Source: Saccopteryx bilineata
Lineage: Eukaryota > Chordata > Mammalia > Chiroptera > Emballonuridae
DNA: 64,000 bases
NCBI RefSeq assembly: GCF_036850765.1
Contig: NC_089490.1
Span: forward strand, 97,018,074-97,082,073
Reading direction: 5' to 3'
The position numbers and the translations under genes were made by a program. Each line of letters begins with the position of its first letter. Position 1 is the stretch's first letter. Positions 1-10,610 of the stretch are shown in pieces. A model generated the notes under the pieces. The model was not told the origin of the DNA. It worked only from the letters and a program-made list of their open reading frames with translations, and did no database searches.

Positions 1-1237
1 CTGAGCGAAAAAATTCCATGAAACTGTAAGCTCTGAATAATCAGAATTGGTGTTTTCCTTCATTCCTCTACACCTCCTCTCACTGTCAAGTCCCAGTTGT
101 GTGAATGATGAGCCCGGGTTCTGTCTCCTTCTCCAGCCTAGGTGTTCAAGCACAGCCTTCCACAAAGCCTCAGACGAAGGTGGTTGCAGGTGGGGCCGAG
201 CGGAGGTGGAAGAGGGAAGTTGGGGATTTGAGGACACCAGGTGGAACCTGGGCTATAATTATCTGATACCACAACTGGTTCTTATCATCTTCACTTAGTT
301 TTATGATTGTGTTAGGTTTCACAGAAGATTCAAATAAATCAACTATTCAATTCTTTCATTTTAAGGCAATTTACTCCTATTATATACGTCCTCATATTAT
401 GTCCTCTTTGTTGAGCTCTCTACTTCAGGGAAATCGATTACATAAGCCATCCACATGCTGAATTGTCTTTCCTCTTCTCCATGTCAGTCGTGTTGCAGCT
501 GATTACCTCACATGATAGTCTCCTTCTGCATTTGTGAAAATTATCTTCAGCCTTTTCCCTCTGTTAATAATTTGATTTTCAACTAAAACTGTCTCTTTCC
601 TCACTGTTTCTTATTTATTTATTGTTCTGTAGTGCCATTGTTATAATCTCAAAAAAAAAATCTTTCTTAGATGTGCAAACATCTTATTTCATTGTTTTAT
701 CTTCTGGTCTTTGGGCTATTTTTAAATTTTTTTTCAAGTTCTTATTAAAATTTTCCCAAGTGTGAAGCATAAACACTTTGGTTTGTTTTGTTTTTTTCCT
801 TCGATTATGCTTCTTCCATGCTGAGATTTTTTTTGTGTGTGAATTTTGCATCGTTCTGGTTGCTATAGTTTGTACACAGTGCTTGATGTGATTTGTCCAG
901 ACCTTCTAATTGCTCTGATACCTGTAGGTGGTTTTGGCTCTGCTCCCTTCCCCTGCCTATATTTGAGACTTGTGTGGTTTTCCTATTTATCAAAGTCTGA
1001 GGGACTGCAACTGCATTCACGCACTTCTCTGTATGAGTATCTGATGGCTTAGAGGGAGAGTCAGCTGCGGCTGTGCCTATTTGTTTAGTGTCCTACACTA
1101 GAATTCACTCTCCCAGCAGGGTGAGTATTCTTCTGTCCTAGGGTGATCCCCCCAAACTCAGAGCAGAGCCCAGGAGCTTAGCTTCCAACAGAGAGGGCCA
1201 GCCTATGTTTATCTCCTAACTCACCCCTCTTTCTCTT
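1..1237. other. Unique AT-rich non-coding DNA
   Basis: No recognisable gene or repeat. There are several T-rich runs (around 728-840). The short open frames in both strands overlap one another and show no domain or splice context. Confidence 0.5.
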
Positions 1238-1446
1238 TTTAAAGATTTTACTTACTGATTTTACAGAGCTGGGGTGGGGTTGGGGGATGAGGGTGAAACA
1301 AGAAGTATCAATTCATAGTTGCTTCACTTGAGTTGTTCATTGATTGCTTGTTGTATGTGCCTTGACTGGGCAAGCCCAAAGTTTTGAACTGGTGACCTCA
1401 ATATTCTAGGTTGACACTTCATCCACTGCATTACCATAGCCAGGCA
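1238..1446 (-). mobile_element. tRNA-derived SINE, short head type, old copy
   Basis: Read on the minus strand it starts GTGCCTGGCTATGG, continues with a tRNA-like box B region and a stretch ending TCAAGGCACATA, and finishes in a purine/T-rich tail. A CCTCTTTCTCTTT-like direct repeat lies on both sides (about 1225-1238 and 1447-1460), consistent with a target-site duplication. It diverges more than the copy at 60520-60707, so it is probably older. Confidence 0.75.
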
Positions 1447-1924
1447 CCTCTCTCTCTTTAATAGTCCCATCTATTCCCACCCTGCCAGAGGAAAAGGAAG
1501 ATAAAGATGCCCACTTCATCCACCTCTCCTAAATTCGAGAATTCTAATAAGCATTTTCAGTATTTTGTGAACTCACTAGTTCTGTTTCAGGGGAGAGATC
1601 ATATGGAGAATTCCTTATTTTTCTCCTTGAGCTTGTGTCTCTTTCCTTGTTTGGTTGCTAATAATAAATTTTGGTTGAATTTTAACATTTTTGTTCCCTA
1701 GGTCTAAGTGAGAGACAACTCCAGAGGCAGCCCGTCATCATCAAAAGGGCAAAGGCTTGGCAACCCATCAGACTAGCTGTGAGACCCCGGATCTCTGTGA
1801 GACTCAACCTATTCTTTGGTCATGAGAACATTCATGCTCACTTTGTCGAACTGTGGTATGGATTAGGGATGCTGTGTGCAGAATGCTTGTCACATGATAC
1901 ATGCTCTAAATGATGACTATTATT

Positions 1925-2105
1925 GGGCAGGGGAAACGAGGGACTGCATCTCCTCTTCATTTTGTCTCTAGTGCCTAGGCACTCAAGGGGCTTAGTCTAT
2001 TTTGTTGAATTATATACAGTTTGGTGCCTGGAGAGGCACCATATTGTTGACACAGAGTTGGCATCCATTAAGTATTTGTTGAATGAATGCAAATGAATGA
2101 ACAAA
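1925..2105 (+). repeat. L2-like LINE 3' end
   Basis: The segment has the usual order of an L2 3' end: a GGGACTGCATCTCCTCTTCATTT-like block, then TCTAGTGCCTAGGCAC, then an ending close to TAAGTATTTGTTGAATGAATG. It is strongly diverged, and MIR/L2 tails resemble one another, so the family is tentative. Confidence 0.45.
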
Positions 2106-2241
2106 TTTTTTTTAAATACCTTAAAAGAAAATGAACTTGGTGTAGTATAAGCAAAATATAGATAAATCCCAAAGGATGACTTCTTAACACTGAGCAATGA
2201 TATAATATAAAAAGGGAATTAAGAGACTGTAGGCCTTTTGT

Positions 2242-2296
<55 letters not shown>

Positions 2297-2321
2297 GAGA
2301 AAGAAAGAGAGAGAGAAAGAA

Positions 2322-2369
<48 letters not shown>

Positions 2370-2397
2370 GAAAGGAAAAAGAAGAAAAGAAAAGAAA
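2242..2397. repeat. (GAAA)n microsatellite, 156-nt pure purine tract
   Basis: Tetranucleotide repeat with GAGA and AAGG interruptions toward the right. Not one pyrimidine occurs on the plus strand from 2242 to 2397. Mirror-symmetric homopurine tracts of this length can form triplex (H-DNA). Confidence 0.97.
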
Positions 2398-3586
2398 TAT
2401 CTGAAGGGGATAAATAAATTAACTTTCTAATCTCCTATAGTCCTTAGACTCTAAAAATTGATTGATGAGAATCTTTGATATTACAACTACAGAGAGATGG
2501 ATGTTTTCAAAAGCTATTTGAGCCACAAACTAAAATAGGTATAAGATTTTTTAGAGTAAACCAACACTTAACCACTTAACTCAAAGCAGGACAACCCAAT
2601 TAAAATCCTGTGCTTCATTCTGGGGACCCTGTTAGCGGGTGTGGTTCTATGTAGTCAGCTTATTCATTTGGTCAGCATCGAGGCACAACCCAGATAGGTG
2701 GAGCTGTGAATATGGAAACCCAGAATAGCTTGTATTCTGTTACTTGTGAAATACAACCCTGCTATCTTTGTTCCCACACTAATGTTGAACCTTACTGAAT
2801 ACCCAACTCAGAATATCCTAGTATAGACCAAGAAGTGAACTATATTAGTGTTGCGAAAGAGAGGGTGTCTGGGGTCTATGTGTTGCCAGGACAGGGTGGA
2901 AAGAGCCCACATTTCTGAATCCTAATGTAGCACTTGTTGACAATGCTGTACTGTCTCCTCTAGCCAGTGCCACTCAATTTAGCACAGGATTACTCTCAAA
3001 TGGTTTTACACATTAGTTTCTTTCCCTTTGAAAGCAGAAAACATGTTATACTCTTTGAACCTCTCAAGGGTCTAGCTCAGCGCAAAAAGAGAAGGGCTTC
3101 CTGATTGCCATGAACTGACAGGTTTTCATTTACGAGGTGTGGGCACCAGCCTGCCTTCAACCTACCATGCGACTGATTATCAGATGCCAGACAGAGTCCA
3201 ACATACAAATCACCCATGAGAAGGAGCTGAGTTAGTCCCTAGAAATTCCTGGTATTTATGACTTTTTATTTTTGTCTTTATTAGGGAGAGAAATTAGGGA
3301 GCTGAGCCCATTTGGGTTGTCAACAGGGAGCCAGGAGGAATGGGGCAGGAAAGCAGCCATTACAAGTGCTGAGAAATTTGGGTAGACATGCTTGCCTGCT
3401 TGGCGTTTTGAAGGCACACTAGAAATACCATGTGTGCCTGTGCATACACGCACCAGATTACACACAAGAATGTATTCCCGGACCTATGCTGGTAACTCCT
3501 AGAAAGACAATAAAATATGGGGGGGGGGGGGAACCTGGGCATATTTTTTTGCAATAGATGATATTTTTAAAAGGAAAAAGATATAA
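2398..3586. other. Unique non-coding DNA with a G13 run
   Basis: No repeat or gene recognised. A run of 13 G lies at 3519-3531, a likely slippage and sequencing trouble spot. The overlapping minus-strand open frames at 3256-3724 lack domains, and the leftmost part of the mariner-like element begins inside the last of them. Confidence 0.5.
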
Positions 3587-3695
3587 CATTGTGTCTGTAA
3601 AGTCATGGTGCACTTTTAACCAGTCACAGGAAAGCAACAAAAGACCATAGAAATGTGAAATCTGCACCAAAAGGAAAACTCTCCCAGTTTCATAC
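3587..3695. repeat. Left terminal inverted repeat of the mariner-like element
   Basis: Pairs with 4070-4179. The shared core includes AAGTCATGGTGCACTTTT, CACAGGAAAGCAACAAAAGA and GTGAAATCTGCACCAAA. Confidence 0.9.
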
Positions 3696-3992
3696 CTATT
3701 CAGTGCAGTTCGATGTGGGTTCATGCACAGATTTTTTAGGGCTCCTTAGGTAGCTATCCCACATAGCATCTACAGATTCATCACTGACTGATGGCCTACC
3801 AGAACAGGGTTTCTCCACCAAACTGCCAGTTTCCTTCAACTACTTATCCTACCAAGTAATGTTATTCCTATGTGGTGGTGCTTCGTTATAAACACGCCGA
3901 TATTCACATTGCACTTTGGTCACGGATTTAAATTTAGCGAGCCACAGAACACACTGAACTTTCCTCTGTACCGTCCACATCTCGACTGGCAT
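3696..3992 (-). pseudogene. Transposase N-terminal helix-turn-helix remnant
   Basis: A single minus-strand frame runs from an ATG at 3992 to a stop at 3696-3698, about 98 codons, with two in-frame TAG stops (one at 3849-3851, another three codons later). The residues that can be read, such as MWTVQRKVQCVLWLAKF, EYRRVYNEAPPHRNN, SGRPSVSDESVD and LRSPKKSV, follow the order of the DUF4817-type helix-turn-helix region found before DDE_3 domains in IS630/Tc1/mariner transposases: a first HTH, a VEKPCSGRPS linker, a second HTH, and the LRSPKKS boundary. No catalytic domain follows; the frame runs straight into the terminal repeat. This is a dead internal-deletion derivative. The family assignment is from remembered motif patterns. 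Confidence 0.7.
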
Positions 3993-4069
3993 GGCCGTGG
4001 GCTGCCCCGCTGTATACACGGTGTTTCGTCATCATCTGCGCATGCGCACATGCTGCCACATCATCCTAC

Positions 4070-4179
4070 AGAAACTAGGAGGGTTTTTCTTTTTTTTGGT
4101 GCAGATTTCACATTTTCATTGTCTTTTGTTGCTTTCCTGTGACAGGTCAAAAGTGCACCATGACTTTATGGACACACTG
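4070..4179. repeat. Right terminal inverted repeat of the mariner-like element
   Basis: Reverse complement of 3587-3695 with a few substitutions and a slightly longer A-rich stretch before the AACCCTCC block. Confidence 0.9.
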
Positions 4180-4666
4180 TATTACTCATTTGGGATTTTT
4201 TTTCAGTTAGAAAGTTTTTCTGCCCAATCATGTCCCTGGGAAAATGGGCAGATCAACATAGAAACAGAGACTATCAAGTCAAAGGAGCTATCTCTGCCTC
4301 AGTGACCCCACCACCACCTCTTCAACCTCATGACCCAAAGACCATTAAATCAACGCTTGGCCAAATATGGCACCATGCCGCAGCCATGGAGGTATAGCCA
4401 GACACAGTTCTCACCTCAGCTGGCATGATGGATGGGATTAGACCACTTAACCAAGCAGAGCAAATGTTATTCCTAAAGGGGGCCATGATTTAGTTTCCAT
4501 ACCGTGGTCTTAAATGCAGCCCACATCCTTGGAAAGATGGTTAAGTGACCGGTATTTGAGGTTTTTTTGTTTGATGACTCCTTTTCAGTATTTCTCTTTC
4601 TCTGTAGTCCAGGCTAACGAGAATGGCAACACAATAGATGGCAACTGACATGTTGCTAAGTCCTTG

Positions 4667-4668
<2 letters not shown>
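4180..4668. other. Unique non-coding DNA
   Basis: No gene or recognisable repeat. Confidence 0.5.
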
Positions 4669-4704
<36 letters not shown>

Positions 4705-4731
4705 ACGCGCGCGCGTGCACACACGCATGTG
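4669..4731. repeat. (GT)n/(CG)n alternating tract with 28-bp palindrome
   Basis: 63 nt of strict purine-pyrimidine alternation: a GT array, then CACGCGCGCGCGTGCACACACGCATG-type sequence. Positions 4697-4724 form a perfect 28-bp palindrome centred between 4710 and 4711. Alternating GT and especially CG dinucleotides favour left-handed Z-DNA. Confidence 0.95.
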
Positions 4732-5724
4732 AGGGTGGGACAAACAAACACGGAGAATGAAGAGAGAAGAAACCTCCACAACAGATTTTGGAGGGCATTA
4801 TGAATGCTGACTTAACTACTTACTTCTTGGCTTCTGTAACTACAGAATCAAATACTCTCATTCTTAGGATGTTGTGACCATCTCTGAATGCCCTTCTCAG
4901 AGAAAGAAGAGATGCAGGCTTAGGTTCAGGTCAGATTTTATTATTTCATATGGAGCTAGACAAAAGGAAGTTTTTAAATTGGGCTTCCCATAATGAGGTA
5001 GAATTTATGAAACGCATCTTGGATCTATTACCAGATACTTTCAAGAGATAATTAATCATAGACCCCAGAAAAAGGGCCTGCTGGAGGAGAAGCTCAAGGG
5101 AGAGGCCACGGCAGAGCATGGCAGAAGGAAAGCAAAGAGAACGCTGATGGAAGACAGAGGCAAAAGTCTTCGTTACCTCGTCCCTCAGTCCTGAATCTTT
5201 GTTCTGCTTTTTGAAGGGACTGGGCCAGTCTCTCCCTGTCCCGACTATATCCTGAACTCTGTGGCCCAGTTAATCCTCCTAAATTGCTGCTCATTTCTCA
5301 TCACTCCCCTTCTGAAGAGTCAGAGATGACTCCTGCTCAATCAAACCTGGGCTTCTTGCTTGCATTGACTTCTAGAAGTTGGCCCTTTCCAGTCTGTCCA
5401 GCTTGATCTCCCACAGCTCCCAGGTGCCACCTCCCTTCCTTCCAGCTGCCCACAGCCTTTCCTACCCCTGCACTGTGCTCATGCTGTTCTTCCTATAAGA
5501 AATAATGCCTACTTCCCTCTACCCAGTCTCCCTCTCTGACCCTGACCCTCTATGTCCTGCCCCACCTGCTCTGTAAATGTAGCTCCCTCTGACTACTCCA
5601 GTCCCTTTCAATGCCTCTCTTCTTGGAATCTAGTGATGTGGTGGTAGATATTTAACAATAGGCTCTCCAGGAGGGAGAGGGAAATAAGTGCATTGACATA
5701 CATATTTGAGTTTATTATTATAAC
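4732..5724. other. Non-coding DNA; weak L2-like stretch at 5380-5640
   Basis: Mostly unique. From about 5380 to 5640 the CT-rich text (CAGCTGCCCACAGCC, CTCATGCTGTTCTTCC) resembles a diverged sense-strand L2 region, but the match is weak. Confidence 0.35.
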
Positions 5725-6260
5725 TTTTAGTGATATTATTTGGCAATAAGAAAGAATGAAATTTGTCATTTGTAACAGCATGGATGGACCTAGAGCAGCA
5801 ATTTTTAACCAGTGTGCCATGACAGGCATATTGGTATACCATAAGAATTTTTCAAACATGCAATACCTGACTATTATTTTCCCTTAGGTTGTCAAATTAA
5901 AAAATGACAACAGCCTACACTACAATAGTTGCCTGATATGAATAATAAAAATTATACCTTTTTTGTCAGATCAGCAAAAATATTATTTTTTGGTGTGCTG
6001 CAGAATTTTAGTAATTAGTTGATGTGTGCCATGGGATAAAAAAGGTTGAAAATTGCTGACCTAGAGGGTATTATGCTAAGTGAAATAAGTGAGACAGAAT
6101 GACAAATACCATATGATTTCACTTATATGTACAATCTAAAAAAATAAAGCAAAAGCAAACAGAAACAGAGAGATAGGCATAGAGAACAAGCTGATAATTG
6201 CCAAAGGGGAGGTGGATGGAGGATGAGAATAAAAAATGGTGGAGGGACGAAAAGAAGAAG
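5725..6260 (+). mobile_element. L1 3' end, split by a hAT element
   Basis: Matches the general mammalian L1 3' region: AACAGCATGGATGGACC, then after the hAT insertion GGGTATTATGCTAAGTGAAATAAG, ATATGATTTCACTTATATG and a purine-rich GGGGAGGTGGATGG block. It is heavily 5' truncated, and its right boundary is imprecise. Confidence 0.8.
5796..6058. mobile_element. Non-autonomous hAT DNA transposon
   Basis: 263 bp element with terminal inverted repeats CAGCAATTTTTAACC and, on the other strand, CAGCAATTTTCAACC (14 of 15 match). It is flanked by a perfect 8-bp target duplication ACCTAGAG (5788-5795 and 6059-6066), the hAT hallmark. It sits inside the L1 above, and removing it together with one duplication rejoins the L1 text. 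No open frame of note. Confidence 0.92.
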
Positions 6261-6387
6261 ATATAAATTATTCCCATGCAAGTTCTTGAACCCTAGATTA
6301 AGAGGCCCTTCAACAACTTCTAGTAAAATCTGAAAAACCATGTGACAAAGTCTAAGTCAAAAAATTTATAATAAAAAATATGTAGTA

Positions 6388-6764
6388 GTCCCTGGCCAGT
6401 TGGCTTAGTGGTAGAGCGTTGGCCTGGTGTGCAGGAGTCCCGGGTTTGATTCCCGGCCAGGGCACACAGGAGAAGCGCCCATCTGCTTCTCCACCCCTCC
6501 CCCTCTCCTTCCTCTCTGTCTCTCTCTTCCCCTCCCGCAGCCGAGGCTCCATTGGAGCAAAGATGGCCCAGGCGCTGGGGATGGCTCTGTGGCCTCTGCC
6601 TCAGGTGCTAGAATGGCTTTGGATGCAACAGAGCGACGCCCCAGAAGGGCAGAGCGTCGCCCCTGGTGGGCATGCCGGGTGGATCCCGGTCGGGTGCATG
6701 CGGGAGTCTGTCTGACTCCCCATTTCCAGCTTCGGAAAAATGCAAACTAAACAAAACAAAACAA
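6388..6764 (+). mobile_element. Long tRNA-derived bat SINE with GC-rich body
   Basis: Starts CCCTGGCCAGTTGGCTTAGT with a tRNA-like head (box B-like GGGTTTGATTCCCGG), followed by ACACAGGAGAAGCGCCCATC, a CT-rich stretch, a GCAAAGATGGCCCAGGCGC body and an A-rich tail. A 15-bp target duplication AAAAAATATGTAGTA lies at 6373-6387 and 6765-6779. The intact duplication points to a fairly recent insertion. The CTCF-like site seen in other copies is weaker here (four G instead of five). Confidence 0.95.
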
Positions 6765-6779
6765 AAAAAATATGTAGTA

Positions 6780-7534
6780 CACAATTTACAAATAATAATA
6801 AAATATGCAAAACTCTATTGTAAGTTCTGTATAGCCCATTGATTTTCACAAAGTGCTTTCATTGATGTATCTTGTAGCCAACCTGTGATTGCAATTGACA
6901 AACAAGTGTTTGAATGCTGGTTAACACTTTAATTAGTAAAATGAAAGTAAAAATAACAGACATGTGTCACAATTTCACTTACTTTTCAATGACATGAGAG
7001 GCTTCTTTGCTGAAATAACTAACAGTTTTCAACTACACACAGCTTGTGTGTGAGTGTGTTATTCACAATGTAATGATTACAGACACTCCTAATTTAATTT
7101 GGAATTACTAATATTTTCTTTATCACCTTGTTAAGTCTAGATAGTCAAAACAACAATAAACCAAGCCCTGATTTGTAGCATTTGTCAATTTCTGTGGTGT
7201 AAATAGTCCCTCTGTGGTCAATTTCCCACTACCAATGTGACGTTACTGAAGTTGGGAGACGTGCCGCAGCACGCTCTTATGCAGTGTTTTTGCTGTATGG
7301 GTACAATAGACATAAGTGACCTCAAGTGCAGGTAATAGGGAAATGTGACATAATTAGGAAGTGATGAATTTTGACTATCTCTTTTGTTTTGAATATACAT
7401 ATTTAATTATAAGTTTACATAATGTCATTTTTTATTTTAAAATCCTAAAGTTTCAATAATTGGGTCTCACAAGCCCGTTCAAGTTGTCACCACAAGCTGA
7501 GTTCATCATACCGTTGTCTGATTCCTATTTAGAA
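6780..7534. other. Unique AT-rich non-coding DNA
   Basis: No gene or recognisable repeat seen. Confidence 0.5.
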
Positions 7535-7925
7535 AACTAAGTTCCAGGTACCGTGTTAAACACAAAGGATGAAGAGATGGGTGACCCCATCCTTGTCCTC
7601 AAGGATCTCACAGTCCTGTGGGGACTACAGATGTGTTACTAGGTAATGACAACAGATCTGTGTTGTAATGCAGGTATAAATGGAGTACCAAGGATTCTGG
7701 AGACCCAGGGAGAGGAAGCCACCACCTCGTGGTGGTGATCAGAAAGGTCACACAGAGATGATCTTAAATGACCTCCTTCAATAGGGCTGGTCGGGCTAAG
7801 CATGGAAGGGGAAGCACATGCACAGACTCCTGGTCTTGCAACATATTGTAATTTGGCATGGCTGAAGGTGGGCTCTGTGGGGGGGAATGCCAGAGATAAG
7901 AATATTTCGGAAGGCTAGAAGGTGA
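7535..7925 (-). repeat. L2-like LINE fragment, antisense
   Basis: The order of blocks (GTACCGTGTTAAACACAAAGGATG, CCTTGTCCTCAAGGATCTCACAGTC, then an AAGCATGGAAGGGGAAGCAC region) follows the antisense L2 3' region. Diverged and old. Confidence 0.45.
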
Positions 7926-9279
7926 TTATGAAGCTCTCATAATTATTACCACACACTTTAATATTTAATTAACCCTTGTGTTTTTCATGTGTGTATATAC
8001 TCAAAATGCTTGCTTCTTAGGAAGATAAATCTTCATTTTCACCCATGTAATACCGACCCATTTATCTGTCCTATATAAATTGTGCAAAGAATCAGAGGAA
8101 CTTTTTGGATTATTGGTACATGGGATCTGTGTGGAACGTTTTTTTCTTCTTGGATGCTTAATTCTTTTGATCTCTTTCATTACAAACAATGGAACACCAG
8201 ACTTATTTCCTGTTATTAAACAGGCCTAGAGTGGCAAAAACTTAAAAGAATCTTAAAAGTCAGATATCTTTAAGAGGCACACAATTGGCCAGTAGCAGGA
8301 CTGAATGGAAGATCTAGTTTTTCTATCCAGGTATCTGCCCATTACACCTGTAATTCTACCATAATTTCAAATCTTAGCCACATGTTATTCATCCTCCTGA
8401 GTGATTCTATAGTTTCCTGTGACATGCTGATGTAAAAAGATATTATGTGATTCAGAGAACTAGGTTGGTTGACCTAAAAAATTGATCTAGCTTGAGCAGG
8501 GGGCACATAAAATACCTTAAAACAGTCAAAAACTTTGTCAGAAGCATTTGGAAGCCAACACCTTTGAACCCAGAACTATAAAAGGAAGATCTTAGAAAAT
8601 TGTTTTTGTTTTCTGTGTGCTCAATTAATATGAGAGCTTGGTTTCCAAACATATGAAAGAGATTTTCACCAAAAGAACTTCTTACTAAGTTTCAAATTTC
8701 TAGTTGTTGCCTGTCATTTGATATAAAATATCTGATTTTCAAGCTTTTTAAAAATCTCATGGAAAAGTAGATAAAATTGCTTTCTCTTCCCAAATGGGAT
8801 GGAGGATGTTTGTGGGGGCCTATATGTGGCAAATCAATAAGGGCTGAAAAGACAAAACACACTAAATGGCAGGTGGTCACACTCACTTTTCTGGCAGGAA
8901 CGCGTAAGGAGTCCTACTGGGAAGGTGTTCTTGTCTCCAGAGTGAGCTGTGGAAGGATCCCGGAAAGAAGGACGCTATGGAAACGTGAGAAAGACCACCT
9001 AAAGCTATGTTGCTACAGGTATCAGGATTACCCGGAAGAGATAAGTGGTAGCACATGCTTTTATTTGCTGTTTGGAAACCTGCTTCAGCATCAGTCCTTC
9101 CCCTTTACCTTCACAACTCTCAAATGATCTGGTTTGGTTTACCAACAAACCACCCATTATTATACAATCTCTTCATGGTCAAGTGACGGAGAAAAGGGAA
9201 AATGGAGAGGTCCGGATTCCAGCTCTGACTCCACCTTGGGAAGAGATACTGTTGTCAAATCCACCCACAATTTAGACCT
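7926..9279. other. Unique non-coding DNA
   Basis: No gene or repeat recognised. A 116-codon frame at 8777-9127 has no domain, splice context or compositional support. Confidence 0.5.
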
Positions 9280-9830
9280 TGTACAAGATCATACAAAATA
9301 GTGTAACTGCCCTAAAAATCCTGTGTTTCATCTGTTCATCTCTCCCCTTTCCTCCCCTCTTCTTTGAAACCACTGATCTTTTACTGTCTCTATAGTTTTG
9401 CCTTTTCCGGAATGTCATAGCTAGAAGCATACAGTAAGTAGCCTTTTCATATTGGCTTCTTTCACTTACCAATAAATGCATTTAAGTTTCCTCCATGCCT
9501 TTTCATGGCTTTTTAGCTCATTTTTCTTTATTGTTGAATAATATTCCATTGTCTGGATATATCACAGTTCCAATATCTATTTTCACCTACTGAAGAACAT
9601 TATGGTCACTTCCAAGTTTTGGCACTTATGAGTAAAGTTGCTATAAACATTCTCTCGAAGGATTTTGTGTGGACATAATTTCTTAACTTATTTGGGTAAC
9701 TATCAAAGAACATGATTGTTGAATCATATGGTAACAGTTTGTATAGCTGTGTGAGAAACTGCCACTGTCTTCCAAGTAGTCCTACCATTTTGCACTTCCA
9801 CCAGCAGTGAAAGAGAGTTCCTGTTGCATA
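9280..9830 (-). mobile_element. Ancient L1 3' region, antisense
   Basis: Contains the minus-orientation L1 signatures TTTTTCTTTATTGTTGAATAATATTCCATTG, AGTAAAGTTGCTATAAACAT and a CACTTCCACCAGCAGTG end. Diverged and 5' truncated. No reading frame survives. Confidence 0.75.
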
Positions 9831-10179
9831 ATCATTTATGTCCCCTTCAAATCTCCTGTATTCGTTATTTTAATGAACAGAACCACCATCCAACCCAGCA
9901 CTCGAGCTAGATATACTCCATGTCCTCCTTTCCCCTTCACCACCCAAATGAATCAGTCACTAAGTTCTGCTGATTCCTGCACTTGAATTGCTCTGAGATT
10001 CATTCTTTACTTTTCTGCCTCTATCTATGAAACAGCCCCATTCTGGTTTGTCCCTGCTCCACACTGCAGGCAGCTGTCTTCCAAAATTCCATTTGTTTCA
10101 TTATTAAAACAAACAAAGAAAGAAAAACTTGGAAGTTCTCCTATTGCCTTCAGGTTAAAACCCCAACTCCCCTGGATGG
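9831..10179. other. Non-coding DNA, possibly L2 margin
   Basis: No clear feature; may be a diverged upstream extension of the following L2. Confidence 0.3.
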
Positions 10180-10610
10180 TCTGCAAGGTCTTTAGGAACC
10201 TTGCTCTGCTAACCACCCTTCTTCTCAGTCACTGTTTTGCTTCCTCTTCCACCAACTCCCTGCAAGCTCGCTATGGCATTTGTAGTATTTGCAGGGCTCC
10301 AAACTTGCAGTGCTGTTGCAAACCATTGCATATGCTGTTCCACCTTCCTGGAACTCTTCCCTGGATTTTTTTCCCTGGAGAATTCCTACTCAATTTAAAG
10401 ACTCAGCTGAAACATCACCTCCCTTGGCCACTGGATGAGTAAAGACTTCCTTTCTTTGGGTCCCCACTGAGCCCATGGTCTAGCTGAATTATGTCTTCAG
10501 CTCACTGACTAGTATTTATTTGTGGAAGGATCTGTCTTCCCCTCCCACTCCCATGTCTGTGAATTTCTTTATCCTTGAAATCTAGCCCACTTATATAAGT
10601 TTAATGAATC
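10180..10610 (+). repeat. L2 LINE 3' region, sense
   Basis: Blocks typical of L2 appear in order: CTGTTCCACCTTCCTGGAAC, GACTCAGCTGAAACATCACCTCC, GACTTCCTTTCTTTGGGTCCCC and a GTATTTATTTGTGG stretch. A mammal-wide ancient repeat. Confidence 0.65.

Larger units (their letters stand above)
3587..4179 (-). mobile_element. Non-autonomous Tc1/mariner-like (IS630-type) DNA transposon
   Basis: 593 bp element with inverted termini of about 110 bp (3587-3695 and 4070-4179). The right end, read inward, starts CAGTGTGTCCATAAAGTC; the left end starts CATTGTGTCTGTAAAGTC. Divergence between the two TIRs is low. The right flank begins TA (4180-4181) and the left flank is AA (3585-3586), consistent with a TA target duplication that has mutated on one side. 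Between the TIRs lies a remnant of a transposase N-terminus on the minus strand. The catalytic DDE domain is missing, so mobilisation would have needed an enzyme supplied elsewhere. Confidence 0.85.

Noticed and set aside
6388..6470. tRNA gene-like sequence (also at 13763, 18150, 36620, 58453, 59490, 60520)
   Set aside because: These are SINE heads with box A/B-like text but no complete cloverleaf, and they are followed by SINE bodies and target duplications.
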